Assembly: GCF_000590885.1 (NCBI RefSeq)
Contig: NZ_JFHN01000043.1
Location: forward strand, 1 to 64,000
Source: Erwinia mallotivora
GTDB lineage: Bacteria > Pseudomonadota > Gammaproteobacteria > Enterobacterales > Enterobacteriaceae
Length of the DNA: 64,000 nucleotides
Direction of reading: 5' to 3'
This document shows, piece by piece, positions 23,116 through 35,446 of the stretch (position 1 is the first letter of the stretch; every line of letters starts with the position of its first letter). Below the pieces are notes generated by a model. That model made no database searches. It saw only the letters and a program-made list of their open reading frames with translations, and was not told where the DNA came from. The position numbers were made by a program, and so were the translations under genes.

Positions 23116-23140
23116 CACCACTTTCCACCACAAATTCCCA
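23116..23140 (-). promoter_or_regulatory. MraZ operator: three 10-bp-spaced repeats
   Basis: Read on the minus strand, the boxes TGGGA, TGGTG and TGGTG occur exactly every 10 bp (23136-23140, 23126-23130, 23116-23120), followed by a further GGG. In E. coli MraZ binds TGGGN-type direct repeats with this period just downstream of the mra promoter. They lie between the -10 element and mraZ, fitting autorepression. Confidence 0.8.
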
Positions 23141-23147
23141 CCAAAGG

Positions 23148-23177
23148 AGTTTACGGAGCGAAGGAAAACATTGTCAA
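23148..23177 (-). promoter_or_regulatory. mra promoter (Pmra) of the division/cell wall cluster
   Basis: On the minus strand TTGACA (23172-23177) and TAAACT (23148-23153) are separated by 18 bp. The stretch resembles the known E. coli Pmra promoter, which drives mraZ through much of the dcw cluster. The MraZ repeats follow immediately. The 23178-23590 stretch further upstream is AT-rich, with no gene recognised. Confidence 0.8.
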
Positions 23178-23589
23178 GCCGCAGCAGGCGTCGAATAGGA
23201 TTATTTCTTAACAGGTAAAAACGCAGATAAGTTTTAAAAACTACGATTTACCAGGGAGTTTAAAAATAAACTAATGAATAGTGACAGGAATTTCTGTGGG
23301 AATTTAACATTGCTCAAAAATATGCCAGTTTTTCGCTACAAAAATTTTCAGCCTTACTCTACGTCGCGGGAGGCATTTTAAGGTATTTCCTAAGAAAATC
23401 CCAGTCTGGCCGCGTTACGTCAGGCCTTGCCTCACAGGCTGCCCACGCAATTACTGTCATTCTGACGATTTATATATATAAAGTCAGGGCGCTGAACCTT
23501 TACTTTTATTTACTCATTTCAGAAAAAATTAATGCCAGCAATTGAAGATATTTATCAGCATCTTCTGGCAGATAAAAAAGAGGAGAGTT

Positions 23590-23619
23590 AAAAAAGGCAG
23601 ATGGGATTATCTGCCTTGT
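23590..23619 (-). terminator. Rho-independent terminator of cra
   Basis: A perfect 9-bp stem (AAGGCAGAT / ATCTGCCTT, 23595-23618) followed on the minus strand by a T-run lies about 12 bp after the cra stop. It separates cra from the mra promoter region. Confidence 0.85.
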
Positions 23620-23630
23620 TAAGTAAATGA

Positions 23631-24641
23631 TTAACTGTCGTGACGACTTAATCGGCCGCGATGATAAAGGTTGCGGCGAATGCGGGTTAAACCGGGTTTT
23701 GGTTTACGTGGTTCATCCAGACTGGCCAGCACCAGCTCAAGTACGCGCTCCGCCACGTCGCGATGGCGTTGTCCTACTGCCAGTACCGGGCATTCAAGAA
23801 AGTCCAGCAGCTCATGATCGCCAAAGGTGGCAATAGCCAGATCCCTTGGCAGACGGCCTTCACGACGGAGAGCAACATCCATTACCCCCTGAAGCAGTCC
23901 GAAAGAGGTGGTGAACAACGCATCGGGCATCGGATTATTTTCCAGCCAGCTTTCAAACCTGGCCGCAGCGGCACTCCGTTCGAAACTGTTGGCATAGATA
24001 AATTCAATCTTACGGGTGTCATCCTTCCATGCCTGGCGGAAGCCCATTTCGCGTAAAAAGCTTACCGACAGCTCAGGCAACGCCCCTAAGAAAAGCACGC
24101 TTTCAACCGCCTGCTTACTCAGCTCCGCCGCCAGCATCTCTGAGTCGTCCTGGTCGGCACCCACCACACTGGTGAAATGTTCACGGTCCAGCGCGCGATC
24201 TAAAGCGATAATCGGCAATGGATCGTTGATCCAGCGCTGATAGAAAGGGTGCTCTGGTGGCAGCGACGTGGAAACAATAATGGCATCAACCTGCCGTTGC
24301 AGCAGATGTTCAACGCAACGCATTTCGTTATCAGGCTGATCTTCCGAGCAGGCGATCAGTAGCTGATAACCGCGTTGACGCGCCTGCCGTTCAAGATAGT
24401 TAGCAATGCGGGTATAACTTGTATTTTCCAGGTCCGGAATCACCAGCCCAATCGAACGCGTTCGGCCGGCACGCAGACCTGCGGCAACCGCATTAGGATG
24501 GTAGTTATGCTCTCGCACCACCGCCATCACCTTCTCAACAGTTTTGTCGCTGACACGATACTGCCGCGCTTTACCATTAATAACGTAGCTGGCCGTCGTG
24601 CGCGATACACCGGCAAGGCGCGCAATTTCATCCAGTTTCAC
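23631..24641 (-). CDS. cra: Catabolite repressor/activator Cra (FruR)
   Basis: LacI-family regulator of glycolytic and gluconeogenic genes, responding to fructose 1-phosphate. The GTG at 24641 gives a protein that begins at the helix-turn-helix ([24 protein letters not shown]), as in E. coli, with 336 residues. The frame to 24686 would add 15 unrelated residues. The sugar-binding core (about 60-330) follows; [17 protein letters not shown] and PALFTTSF-like segments are visible. It is separated from ilvH by a terminator, so it has its own promoter. Confidence 0.97.
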   Translation of the reverse strand: MKLDEIARLAGVSRTTASYVINGKARQYRVSDKTVEKVMAVVREHNYHPNAVAAGLRAGRTRSIGLVIPDLENTSYTRIANYLERQARQRGYQLLIACSEDQPDNEMRCVEHLLQRQVDAIIVSTSLPPEHPFYQRWINDPLPIIALDRALDREHFTSVVGADQDDSEMLAAELSKQAVESVLFLGALPELSVSFLREMGFRQAWKDDTRKIEFIYANSFERSAAAARFESWLENNPMPDALFTTSFGLLQGVMDVALRREGRLPRDLAIATFGDHELLDFLECPVLAVGQRHRDVAERVLELVLASLDEPRKPKPGLTRIRRNLYHRGRLSRHDS

Positions 24642-24782
24642 ATTGAACTCCACGCTGGCACCGCGAAGGCGCAAAAAAATAGCCACGTTTTGGCTATGGA
24701 TAAGTCATTTATTACATCTAACCGTAGATCAGATTGGCGAGCAACTGCTTTTATTTCTGGCCGGGGCTTTTCCAGCAAAAAT

Positions 24783-24809
24783 AAAAAAACCCGGCATTAC
24801 GCCGGGTTA
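24783..24809 (-). terminator. Rho-independent terminator of ilvIH
   Basis: An 8-bp stem (AACCCGGC / GCCGGGTT, 24788-24808) with a 5-nt loop and a T-run on the minus strand, about 30 bp after the ilvH stop. Confidence 0.9.
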
Positions 24810-24839
24810 GCAGGGGTCGATGACAATCACCCGCAGGAA

Positions 24840-25331
24840 TTATCGCATAATGCGATCGCCCCTGGAGACGCCAACAATTCCTGAACGGGCAACTTCAACA
24901 ATTTCTGCCACTTCACGCACGGTATTTAAAAAGGCGTCGAGTTTGTCGCTGGTGCCAGCCAGCTGAACCGTATAAAGCGACGGAGTAACATCCACTATCT
25001 GACCACGGAAGATTTCTGCACTGCGCTTCACCTCTTCGCGACCATATCCCGTGGCCTGAATTTTCACCAACATGACTTCGCGTTCAACAAAGGCTCCCTG
25101 CCCCAGTTCGCTGACACGCAGCACATCGACCAGTTTGTGCAGTTGCTTTTCGATCTGTTCCAGCACTTTTTGATCGCCGACGGTCTGAATCGTCATCCGC
25201 GACAAGGTCGGATCGTCAGTAGGAGCAACCGTTAAGCTTTCAATGTTATAGCCGCGCTGAGAAAACAGCCCCACAACGCGCGATAATGCGCCGGATTCGT
25301 TTTCCAGCAGTACCGATAAAACACGACGCAT
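24840..25331 (-). CDS. ilvH: Acetolactate synthase III small (regulatory) subunit IlvH
   Basis: Regulatory subunit giving valine feedback inhibition of the IlvI catalytic subunit. The start at 25331 ([21 protein letters not shown]) gives 163 residues, the E. coli length, and leaves a 2-bp gap after ilvI. The ATG at 25361 would lie inside ilvI. An N-terminal ACT domain (about 3-75) with NESGALSRV and NIESLTV is followed by the C-terminal ALS domain ending [15 protein letters not shown]. Confidence 0.98.
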   Translation of the reverse strand: MRRVLSVLLENESGALSRVVGLFSQRGYNIESLTVAPTDDPTLSRMTIQTVGDQKVLEQIEKQLHKLVDVLRVSELGQGAFVEREVMLVKIQATGYGREEVKRSAEIFRGQIVDVTPSLYTVQLAGTSDKLDAFLNTVREVAEIVEVARSGIVGVSRGDRIMR

Positions 25332-25333
25332 AA

Positions 25334-27058
25334 TTAAGTCCTCTCCGTTTTGCTCAACCACATTTCGTCCATTCCACCGCCACGAATTTGCATAGGGTAT
25401 ACGTGCTCGGTGCCATCAACATTCACATCCACAAAGACCAGCCGCCCTTTGCCTAATGCTTCCAGCGCCTCGGTCAGCTTTGCCTCCAGTTCATGTGGGT
25501 GGTCAATGCCGATACCAACATGGCCATAGGCCTCCGCCAGACGGACAAAATCAGGCAGAGATTGCATGTAGGATTGCGAATGACGCCCGGAATAAATCAT
25601 GTCCTGCCATTGTTTAACCATACCGAGGAAACGGTTGTTCAGGCTCAGCACCAGCACCGGAAGGTCATACTGTAACGCCGTGGAAAGCTCCTGAATGTTC
25701 ATCTGGATACTGCCATCGCCGGTGACACAAATCACCGTTTCTTCCGGCAGTGCCAGCTTAACGCCAAGCGCGGCAGGCAGACCAAATCCCATCGTGCCCA
25801 GACCACCCGAGTTAATCCAACGACGCGGCTTATCGAACTGGTAATAGAGTGCGGCAAACATCTGGTGTTGTCCGACATCGGAAGTCACATACGCTTCACC
25901 TTTGGTCAGACGCCAGATGGTTTCAATTACCGCCTGCGGTTTAATCTTCTCGCTGGTCTGGTCCCAGGCCAGACAATGGCGTGCGCGCCACTGTTCGATG
26001 CTCTGCCACCAGTCACGCAGGCTGTCATAGTCCTGCTCCTTTTCACCCTGAGTCAGCAGCTCAAGCATCTGGTTCAGAACCTGCTTAGCATCCCCGACGA
26101 TCGGAACATCTGCGGATACCGTTTTGGAAATTGACGTCGGATCGATATCAATATGCAATACGGTCGCGTTCGGGCAATATTTCGCCAGATTGTTGGTGGT
26201 ACGGTCATCAAACCGTACGCCGACAGCGAAAATGACATCAGCGTTGTGCATGGTCATGTTGGCTTCATAGGTGCCGTGCATCCCCAACATCCCCACACAC
26301 TGACGGTGCGACCCCGGAAAACCGCCCAGCCCCATCAGGGAGCAGGCCACCGGCAAGTTCAGCTGTTCAGCAATCTGGCGCAGCTCATCGTGGCAGGCCG
26401 CATTGATTACGCCGCCCCCGGCATAAATGACCGGTTTTTTTGCCGCAAGAAGCGTTTGCAGAGCGCGCTTAATCTGGCCTTTATGCCCCTGAGTGGTGGG
26501 GTTGTATGAACGCATACTGACTGACTCAGGCCAGGCATAAGGCAATTTGCTGGCAGGATTCATCACATCTTTTGGCAGATCGATCACCACCGGCCCGGGG
26601 CGACCACTGGAAGCCAGCCAGAACGCTTTTTTCATCACGGTGGGAATGTCTTCGGCTTTTTTGACCATAAAACTGTGTTTCACCACCGGACGCGAAATAC
26701 CCACCATGTCGCATTCCTGAAAGGCGTCATAGCCAATCAGCGTCGAGGGCACCTGCCCGGAGAGCACCACCATCGGCACTGAATCCATATAGGCAGTAGC
26801 AATCCCGGTAATCGCATTGGTTGCGCCAGGGCCAGAGGTAACCAGTACCACGCCCACTTCACCGGTTGAACGGGAATAACCATCCGCCATGTGCACCGCG
26901 CCCTGCTCATGACGGACCAGCACGTGGTCAATACCGCCAACGGTTTGCAATGCATCATAGATATCGAGGACGGCCCCGCCGGGGTAGCCGAATACATGTT
27001 TAACTCCCTGGTCGATCAACGATCGAACGACCATCTCGGCTCCTGATAACATCTCCAT
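25334..27058 (-). CDS. ilvI: Acetolactate synthase III large (catalytic) subunit IlvI
   Basis: Thiamine-diphosphate enzyme for the first common step of valine, leucine and isoleucine synthesis. The 574 residues equal the E. coli length. They include the active-site glutamate in [15 protein letters not shown] (near 47), the FAD/regulatory middle domain and the ThDP-binding [15 protein letters not shown]...NN segment. A good ribosome site (GGAGG-like) precedes the start. In E. coli the promoter is activated by Lrp from an AT-rich upstream region; the equivalent DNA here is AT-rich but was not resolved into sites. Confidence 0.98.
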   Translation of the reverse strand: MEMLSGAEMVVRSLIDQGVKHVFGYPGGAVLDIYDALQTVGGIDHVLVRHEQGAVHMADGYSRSTGEVGVVLVTSGPGATNAITGIATAYMDSVPMVVLSGQVPSTLIGYDAFQECDMVGISRPVVKHSFMVKKAEDIPTVMKKAFWLASSGRPGPVVIDLPKDVMNPASKLPYAWPESVSMRSYNPTTQGHKGQIKRALQTLLAAKKPVIYAGGGVINAACHDELRQIAEQLNLPVACSLMGLGGFPGSHRQCVGMLGMHGTYEANMTMHNADVIFAVGVRFDDRTTNNLAKYCPNATVLHIDIDPTSISKTVSADVPIVGDAKQVLNQMLELLTQGEKEQDYDSLRDWWQSIEQWRARHCLAWDQTSEKIKPQAVIETIWRLTKGEAYVTSDVGQHQMFAALYYQFDKPRRWINSGGLGTMGFGLPAALGVKLALPEETVICVTGDGSIQMNIQELSTALQYDLPVLVLSLNNRFLGMVKQWQDMIYSGRHSQSYMQSLPDFVRLAEAYGHVGIGIDHPHELEAKLTEALEALGKGRLVFVDVNVDGTEHVYPMQIRGGGMDEMWLSKTERT

Positions 27059-27721
27059 TTTTGCCTCCAGGCTTTAACTTTAAGGTGCTGAGTTATCTGG
27101 CAGCACACCCTGTGGTTTACAGAAACAGGGTGCCGCCCGGATAAGGTCAAAACCAGTATTTAGTATCGGTAGGAAATCGTTTGCAAAAACCGGGCAGCAG
27201 ACTGCACACCGGTATTTTGATTTTTTATGACCAGTACCATAACCGCAGACAACTTAGCAGGCAAACGGCATTCCCTATCCCGGTCTCCGCTGACGGGCAG
27301 CAAGGTACTGCTCATCACAGGAACTTAACGACAATTACACTGACCCCCCGGCGAAAGAAAAGCGCTTTCTACTAATGAAGGAAATATTTTCAGTGTGATC
27401 GTTTTGTTATAAAAACAAAGTCGCAGACAAATTAAGTCAGGATGTTTTAATATTGTCGCCATTTTGGTTTTATATGCTGCATTTTTTCACAAAAAAAGAA
27501 CAAGCCACTCACTCCAGGTGATTATTATTCTGGATGATTTATAAGTTTTACCTATATAACAGACTGATTAAAATAACTTTTATCCATTATACCGGGGACA
27601 TTGACCATTTTTTTTACCGGTGATTTTCAGCGACGTTTTTACTGCTTTCTTTTGTTCTGCAACACCTCCGGGGACCAGCATTATTTTCCTTTGTGGCTAC
27701 GCAATAACCTCACAGCGGCAG
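27059..27721. other. ilvI-leuL intergenic region without leuO
   Basis: About 660 bp between divergent operons. In E. coli leuO, a LysR-type regulator gene, lies here. No LysR-like reading frame or helix-turn-helix remnant is seen in any frame. The middle (about 27340-27600) is strongly AT-rich and could hold Lrp or H-NS sites for ilvIH control; no precise site is claimed. The short frames here look like chance. Confidence 0.6.
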
Positions 27722-27751
27722 TTGACATCGCCCCCCGGTTTCAAGTATCAA
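27722..27751 (+). promoter_or_regulatory. leu operon promoter
   Basis: A consensus -35 TTGACA (27722-27727) and a -10 TATCAA (27746-27751) lie 18 bp apart, upstream of leuL. This matches the position of the leu promoter in E. coli. Confidence 0.7.
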
Positions 27752-27783
27752 TACCGGACAGAAAATTTTTAAGGTCTGATTCA

Positions 27784-27870
27784 ATGATTCGTACCACCTA
27801 CCTCCTCGGTCTACTACTACTAAACGCCTCTTTTGTGCGCGGTAGACTTGTGGGCGGAGTGAATCACTGA
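27784..27870 (+). CDS. leuL: leu operon leader peptide LeuL
   Basis: 28-residue leader beginning MIRTTYLLGLLLLNAS. It includes CTC CTC GGT followed by four consecutive CTA codons, a rare leucine codon. Ribosomes stall there when charged leucyl-tRNA is low and let the leu genes be read. The length and the four CTA codons match E. coli LeuL. The attenuator hairpin follows 20 bp after the stop. Confidence 0.95.
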   Translation: MIRTTYLLGLLLLNASFVRGRLVGGVNH

Positions 27871-27888
27871 TTCAGGCTTGCAAAGCAA

Positions 27889-27917
27889 AAAAACCCGCGC
27901 CAGTCGCGGGTTTTTTT
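27889..27917 (+). terminator. leu attenuator terminator
   Basis: A GC-rich stem (AACCCGCG / CGCGGGTT, 27891-27912) with a loop of about 5 nt and a T-run, between leuL and leuA. It is the terminator arm of the leucine attenuation switch; the competing upstream arms were not drawn. Confidence 0.9.
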
Positions 27918-27960
27918 ATGTCCGCAATCAGGGCAAAGCAAACACGACAAGGGATACACA

Positions 27961-30620
<2,660 letters not shown>

Positions 30621-30622
30621 TT

Positions 30623-32032
30623 ATGAAAACATTATACGAGAAGCTGTTTGATGCCCATCTGGTACATGAAGCACCGGGAGAAACGCCGCTGCTTTACATT
30701 GACCGGCACCTGGTTCATGAAGTGACCTCGGCCCAGGCTTTTGATGGCCTGCGGGCGCACGGACGCCCGGTGCGCCAGCCGTCTAAAACCTTCGCCACCA
30801 TGGACCACAATGTCTCGACGCAAACCCGTGACATTAATGCCAGTGGCGAGATGGCCCGAATTCAGATGTCGCTGTTAATCAACAACTGTAAAGAGTTTGG
30901 CGTCACCCTGTACGATCTCCAGAACCCTAATCAGGGCATCGTCCATGTTATCGGACCAGAACTGGGTTTATCGCTGCCGGGCATGACCATTGTCTGCGGC
31001 GATTCACACACCTCCACCCACGGTGCCGTTGGTGCGCTGGCATTTGGTATTGGCACTTCAGAAGTGGAGCATGTTCTGGCCACACAGACGCTGAAACAGT
31101 CCCGTGCCAGAACCATGAAGGTTGAAGTTACCGGCCAGGTCGCGCCGGGCATCACGGCGAAAGATATCGCCCTCGCGGTGATCGGTAAAACCGGCAGCGG
31201 CGGCGGTAACGGCCATGTGGTGGAATTCTGCGGTCCGGCGATTGAGCAGCTGAGCATGGAAGGTCGGATGACCGTCTGCAATATGGCGATTGAACTGGGC
31301 GCAAAAGCGGGCCTGATTGCGCCGGACGACACCACATTTAACTACATCAAAGGCCGCAAGTTTGCCCCTCAGGGGGAAGCCTGGGAGCAGGCGGTGGCTT
31401 ACTGGCGCACGCTGAAATCCGACAGCGATGCAAAATTCGATAAAGTGGTGACCCTTGACGCTGCGGATATCGCGCCGCAGGTCACCTGGGGCACCAACCC
31501 CGGGCAGGTGATTGCCGTTGACCAGCTTATTCCCGATCCGGCCTCTTTCAGCGATCCAGTGGAACGTGCCTCGGCTGAAAAAGCCCTGGCCTATATGGAT
31601 CTCAGGCCCGGAATCCGGCTGACCGAGGTCAGGATTGATAAAGTGTTTATCGGTTCCTGTACCAATTCCCGCATCGAAGACCTGCGGGCAGCGGCAGCGG
31701 TAGTCAAAGGGCAGAAAATTGCCACAGGCGTCCAGGCCTGGGTCGTGCCGGGCTCCGGTGCGGTGAAAGCGCAGGCTGAAGCGGAAGGGCTGGATAAAAT
31801 CTTTCTGGAAGCAGGATTCGAATGGCGTCTGCCCGGCTGTTCGATGTGTCTGGCGATGAATAACGATCGCCTCAGCCCCGGCGAACGCTGCGCCTCCACC
31901 AGCAATCGAAACTTTGAAGGTCGTCAGGGTCGCGGTGGACGAACCCATCTGCTCAGTCCGGCAATGGCAGCCGCTGCGGCAATAGCCGGTCACTTTGCCG
32001 ATATCCGTCAACAGGCCGTAACGCCTCATTAA
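30623..32032 (+). CDS. leuC: 3-isopropylmalate dehydratase large subunit LeuC
   Basis: Aconitase-family [4Fe-4S] subunit that isomerises 2- to 3-isopropylmalate with LeuD. The 469 residues include cluster ligands in [14 protein letters not shown] (about 347) and [11 protein letters not shown] (about 408-411), together with [27 protein letters not shown] long antisense frame covers much of this gene and is judged a composition artefact. leuD follows after 9 bp. Confidence 0.98.
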   Translation: MKTLYEKLFDAHLVHEAPGETPLLYIDRHLVHEVTSAQAFDGLRAHGRPVRQPSKTFATMDHNVSTQTRDINASGEMARIQMSLLINNCKEFGVTLYDLQNPNQGIVHVIGPELGLSLPGMTIVCGDSHTSTHGAVGALAFGIGTSEVEHVLATQTLKQSRARTMKVEVTGQVAPGITAKDIALAVIGKTGSGGGNGHVVEFCGPAIEQLSMEGRMTVCNMAIELGAKAGLIAPDDTTFNYIKGRKFAPQGEAWEQAVAYWRTLKSDSDAKFDKVVTLDAADIAPQVTWGTNPGQVIAVDQLIPDPASFSDPVERASAEKALAYMDLRPGIRLTEVRIDKVFIGSCTNSRIEDLRAAAAVVKGQKIATGVQAWVVPGSGAVKAQAEAEGLDKIFLEAGFEWRLPGCSMCLAMNNDRLSPGERCASTSNRNFEGRQGRGGRTHLLSPAMAAAAAIAGHFADIRQQAVTPH

Positions 32033-32041
32033 GGAGCCAGC

Positions 32042-32647
32042 ATGGCGAAGAAATTTACCCGGCATACCGGCATCGTGGTGCCGATCGATATAGCAAACGT
32101 CGATACCGATGCGATCATTCCAAAACAGTTTTTGCAGATGGTGACCCGCACCGGCTTTGGCCGCAACCTGTTTTATGACTGGCGTTACAGTGATGCCGAA
32201 GGCCAGATCCCCAATGCGGATTTTGTCCTCAACCAGCCTGCCTTTCGCGGTGCCAGTATCATGCTTACCCGCGAAAACTTTGGCTGTGGTTCTTCCCGTG
32301 AACATGCCCCCTGGGCGTTGACCGACTATGGTATTCAGGCGATTATCGGCAGCGATTTCGCCGATATATTCAGCAATAACGCATTCAACAATCAGCTTCT
32401 GCTGGTGACGCTGAGTGAAGCCGATGTTGACCAGCTGTTCCGGATGGTTGCAGCACAGCCAGGGATCAGTTTCACGGTGGATCTGGAGAATCAGCAGGTG
32501 CTCGCCGGGGAACAGCGCTATGACTTTGCCATTGACAGCTTTCGCCGTCACTGCCTGCTCAACGGGCTGGACAACATTGGCCTCACCTTGCAGCACAATA
32601 CGCAGATTAGCGACTACGAGCAGAAACAGCCGCTCTTCTTACGCTAA
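32042..32647 (+). CDS. leuD: 3-isopropylmalate dehydratase small subunit LeuD
   Basis: Swivelling small subunit completing the isomerase with LeuC. The 201 residues equal the E. coli length. They show [20 protein letters not shown] and the substrate-binding loop [15 protein letters not shown]. It is the last gene of the leu operon. Confidence 0.98.
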   Translation: MAKKFTRHTGIVVPIDIANVDTDAIIPKQFLQMVTRTGFGRNLFYDWRYSDAEGQIPNADFVLNQPAFRGASIMLTRENFGCGSSREHAPWALTDYGIQAIIGSDFADIFSNNAFNNQLLLVTLSEADVDQLFRMVAAQPGISFTVDLENQQVLAGEQRYDFAIDSFRRHCLLNGLDNIGLTLQHNTQISDYEQKQPLFLR

Positions 32648-32679
32648 TGGCACCAGTAACACAGCACCGTTGAGAAACG

Positions 32680-32704
32680 CAGCCTGAGTGAAGGGCTGTT
32701 TTGG
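32680..32704 (+). terminator. Possible weak terminator after leuD
   Basis: An imperfect CAGCC...GGCTG stem followed by four T lies in the short convergent gap to the next gene. The stem is short and the T-run weak, so this is only a candidate. Confidence 0.35.
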
Positions 32705-33898
32705 TCAGAGCTGCCGCGAAGCGCCTACCTGGGTGGCAACGGCTGTTCTGACGGCGAGATAACACGCCAGCGCCAGCAGGTAGCCGCCCAGTAGCACCAC
32801 GCTCATCGACACGCCGGATGTGCCTCCGATGCCGGTCAGCGGGGCACTCACGCCACCCATCGCAAACATCAGCATCCCCATCCACGCGGACGCCGTGCCC
32901 GAACTTTCGCCCTGGCGCTGCATGGCAACCGAGCTTGCCAGTGTGCAAATTCCGCTGTTGATCGACACGGTAAAAAACAGCACCGCAATGATCAGCCACA
33001 GCGGCCCCTGCAATAAAAAGGTCAGCAGCAGCGACAGGGCAAAAATAACCGCCAGCGGTAAAGCGGCGCTTAACACGGCAGATTCTCCCCACTTCACGGA
33101 GACTCTGGCCAGCAGCAAAGAAAAAATCACCAGCCCGACACCGTTAACAGCAAAGGTACAACTGTATTGCAGCGCAGAAAGCTGCCAGGCCTGCTGAAAG
33201 ATATAAGATGACGCGCCAATATAGGCAAACAGCCCCGCCATCATAAAACCCTGCAACAGGCATAACAGCATAAAAGTACGATCGCCAAACACACTGCCAG
33301 AGCCAGACGATGCCGTGGCGTTGCGAGGCCCGGAGCGGGTTTCCGGCAGTACCCGCCACGCCAGCAGCAACAGCAGCGCACCGGCAACCGCCAGAGAGAT
33401 AAACAGTCCCCGCCAGCTGGTGATACTCAGTTGCAGGCCGCCCAGAACCGGAGCCACAACAGGCGCAATGCCATTGATGGTCATCAGCAAAGCAAAAAAA
33501 CGGGTCAATGCGGTGCCATCATAAAGATCGCGGGCAATAGCGCGCGACAAAACCGCGCCACCGGCCCCGGCCACTCCCTGAAAGAATCGCGCGGCGATCA
33601 GCTGCGCCATGTCATCAGTCCAGGCACACCATAACGACGCCAGACAAAACAGCAGCAGCGAAACCAGCAACGGTATTTTTCTGCCGATACGGTCACTCAA
33701 CGGCCCGAAAACAAATTGCCCCACCCCCAGCCCAGCCAGCGCGGCGGTCAGCGTCAGCTGTCCGGAAGCGGTAGAGGCATTCAACTGCCGGGTGAGTTCG
33801 GGTAAGGAAGAGAGATAAAAATCCGTGCACAACGGCCCCAGCGCCGTCAACGCGCCGAGCATCAGCGCATAGCTAAACCTGCCTGTTTTCATAATCAA
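32705..33898 (-). CDS. Bcr/CflA-type MFS drug exporter
   Basis: Inner-membrane proton-coupled exporter with twelve predicted segments over 397 residues. It resembles the Bcr/CflA (DHA1) group: an early TDFYLSSLPELTRQL segment in helix 1-loop, the MFS loop GPLSDRIGRKIPLL (about 63-76), RFFQGVAGAGGAVLSRAIARDLYDG in helix 4-5 and GIAPVVAPVLGG in helix 5. The substrate is unknown; relatives export bicyclomycin, chloramphenicol or sulfonamides. The gene is not found between leuD and setA in E. coli K-12, so it is an addition here. An alternative start lies two codons in. Confidence 0.85.
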   Translation of the reverse strand: MIMKTGRFSYALMLGALTALGPLCTDFYLSSLPELTRQLNASTASGQLTLTAALAGLGVGQFVFGPLSDRIGRKIPLLVSLLLFCLASLWCAWTDDMAQLIAARFFQGVAGAGGAVLSRAIARDLYDGTALTRFFALLMTINGIAPVVAPVLGGLQLSITSWRGLFISLAVAGALLLLLAWRVLPETRSGPRNATASSGSGSVFGDRTFMLLCLLQGFMMAGLFAYIGASSYIFQQAWQLSALQYSCTFAVNGVGLVIFSLLLARVSVKWGESAVLSAALPLAVIFALSLLLTFLLQGPLWLIIAVLFFTVSINSGICTLASSVAMQRQGESSGTASAWMGMLMFAMGGVSAPLTGIGGTSGVSMSVVLLGGYLLALACYLAVRTAVATQVGASRQL

Positions 33899-34020
33899 TC
33901 CATCCTGAAATGAGAGCGCTCATTCTTATCACTTTCGTTTAACGGGTCAATTAACCACCAGCCGCATCCCTGCCTGCTGACTTTATTTTTACAGGGTGAT
34001 AACGCTATCCCTGGATTTCC

Positions 34021-35199
34021 TTAGACGTCCTTAACTTTGGCCGTCATCACCAGTGCCGCAACCGCCAGCAAAAATGCCGCCCAGTAGACCGATATATGCC
34101 CAAAGCTTTCTGCCAGCGCCCCCTGAAGCACCCCGGCGAGGATCACCCCGGTGGAAATACTGTTGGTAAACAGGGTGGTTGCCGCACCGGGCCTGGAGGG
34201 CATCAGATCCTGGAACCAGAGCATACCGATCCCCGCCACAATGCCGATGAATACCGCATTAAAAATCTGCATCGCCATTAATGCCGCGCGCGAATGGAAC
34301 AGCACCAGGCTGAGATAAAACAGCACGCCCGCTACCGATGCCAGCAGCATCATTCTGCGTTTACCAAAACGTTTGACGTAATGCCCGGCCAGCAGCATCG
34401 CCGGGATCTCCAGTCCGGCAGCCACCCCCATCAACAGGCCAGCCAGACGGTCCGGCAACCCCAGCACGCTACTGATATAGATTGGCATATCAATGATATA
34501 CATGGTATTGCAGGTCCACATCAGCAGGGAAGCGAGAAACAGCAGTCTGACATCCCGATTTTTCCAGCCGCCGATTTCGGTTATCGCCACGTCTGCCGGT
34601 TGCACCACCCTGGGCACCGAGGGCAGCGCGAACCAGATTAGCGCCATACACACCACGAACAGCCCGGCGGCGATAACAAACATGGTGGTAAAACCGTAGT
34701 TCAGCGCCAGAGCAAAAGAGAGGGGCGGCCCGATAACCCAGGCCAGCGACAGCTGAGCGCGCATCACTGAGCTGAACATCACTACTTCACGTGCGGAGCT
34801 GTCGGCATATTCCCGCGCCAGCGCAAAAATTTGTGGCATCGCCACGCTGGCCAGTGCCGCCAGCACCACCCCGGCAGTAATCAGCGTCAGATAGTGACGA
34901 TTAAAAGCAAACAGCAGTGCATTGCCCACCGCCATCAGGCAACAAAACAGGATTAGCATACGTCTGTCGCCCCGGTTATCTGAGCGCTTTGCCAGCAGAA
35001 AGCTGACCACAATACCGGCGACCGCGTTGATGGTGTAGAACAGCCCTACCCAGAATGGACGAACCGCGACCTCACGGGTGAGAAACAGACTCAGCGTCGG
35101 TGCCTGCAACGCGCCCGCCACCCCCACCATAAAGGACACGGCCATAAAGGCGAGGTAGACGGGGTTAATGCGGCGGCGACGCGATAAAAGCGATTTCAT
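34021..35199 (-). CDS. setA: Sugar efflux transporter SetA
   Basis: MFS exporter of glucosides and lactose-like sugars. The 392 residues equal E. coli SetA and carry long matching runs (MWTCNTMYIIDMP, FNAVFIGIVAGIGMLWFQDLMP, TTLFTNSISTGVILAGV). It lies directly downstream of the SgrS-like RNA and in the same direction, as in E. coli, where both are induced by sugar-phosphate stress and SgrR. Confidence 0.96.
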   Translation of the reverse strand: MKSLLSRRRRINPVYLAFMAVSFMVGVAGALQAPTLSLFLTREVAVRPFWVGLFYTINAVAGIVVSFLLAKRSDNRGDRRMLILFCCLMAVGNALLFAFNRHYLTLITAGVVLAALASVAMPQIFALAREYADSSAREVVMFSSVMRAQLSLAWVIGPPLSFALALNYGFTTMFVIAAGLFVVCMALIWFALPSVPRVVQPADVAITEIGGWKNRDVRLLFLASLLMWTCNTMYIIDMPIYISSVLGLPDRLAGLLMGVAAGLEIPAMLLAGHYVKRFGKRRMMLLASVAGVLFYLSLVLFHSRAALMAMQIFNAVFIGIVAGIGMLWFQDLMPSRPGAATTLFTNSISTGVILAGVLQGALAESFGHISVYWAAFLLAVAALVMTAKVKDV

Positions 35200-35274
35200 A
35201 CTGATCCTTCGACAAAGAGGTCATGGTGGCGGACTGGCAACAAACAGCAAGCATAGAAGAAAACCCGCGCCAAT

Positions 35275-35379
35275 GAAAAAAGCCAGCGGCTGAACGCCCG
35301 CTGGCTGGTGAAGTCGCACCATACTCAGATTCAAATAATGTCAGAGCGCCATTCGAAGAATGCCTCCCGCTCTTTCATC
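35275..35379 (-). ncRNA. sgrS: Short SgrS-like small RNA (no sgrT)
   Basis: On the minus strand the sequence reads GATGAAAGAGCGGGAGGC at its 5' end (from 35379), similar to the E. coli SgrS start. It is followed by CTGAGTATGGTG, which matches the ptsG-pairing core CTGAGTATTGGTG, then a small GGTG/CACC hairpin and the terminator stem AGCCAGCGG / CCGCTGGCT (35281-35307) with a T-run. It lies where sgrS belongs, divergent from sgrR and upstream of setA. At about 105 nt it is less than half the E. coli RNA (227 nt), and no SgrT-coding segment fits. A possible promoter is TTGCTG-16 bp-TAATAG upstream. Confidence 0.8.
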
Positions 35380-35446
35380 GTCGGCTATTATTCACCTAAT
35401 ATAGGGCAGCAAAAACAGACAACCTTTTAATGAGGGTTCCCCTTTT

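Noticed and set aside
27181-27375. 64-codon frame in the ilvI-leuL gap as a leuO remnant
   Set aside because: The translation has no helix-turn-helix or LysR effector-domain resemblance.
31058-32596. 512-codon open frame antisense to leuC/leuD
   Set aside because: It mirrors two clear leu genes, has no recognisable domain and the composition is the usual high third-position GC artefact.
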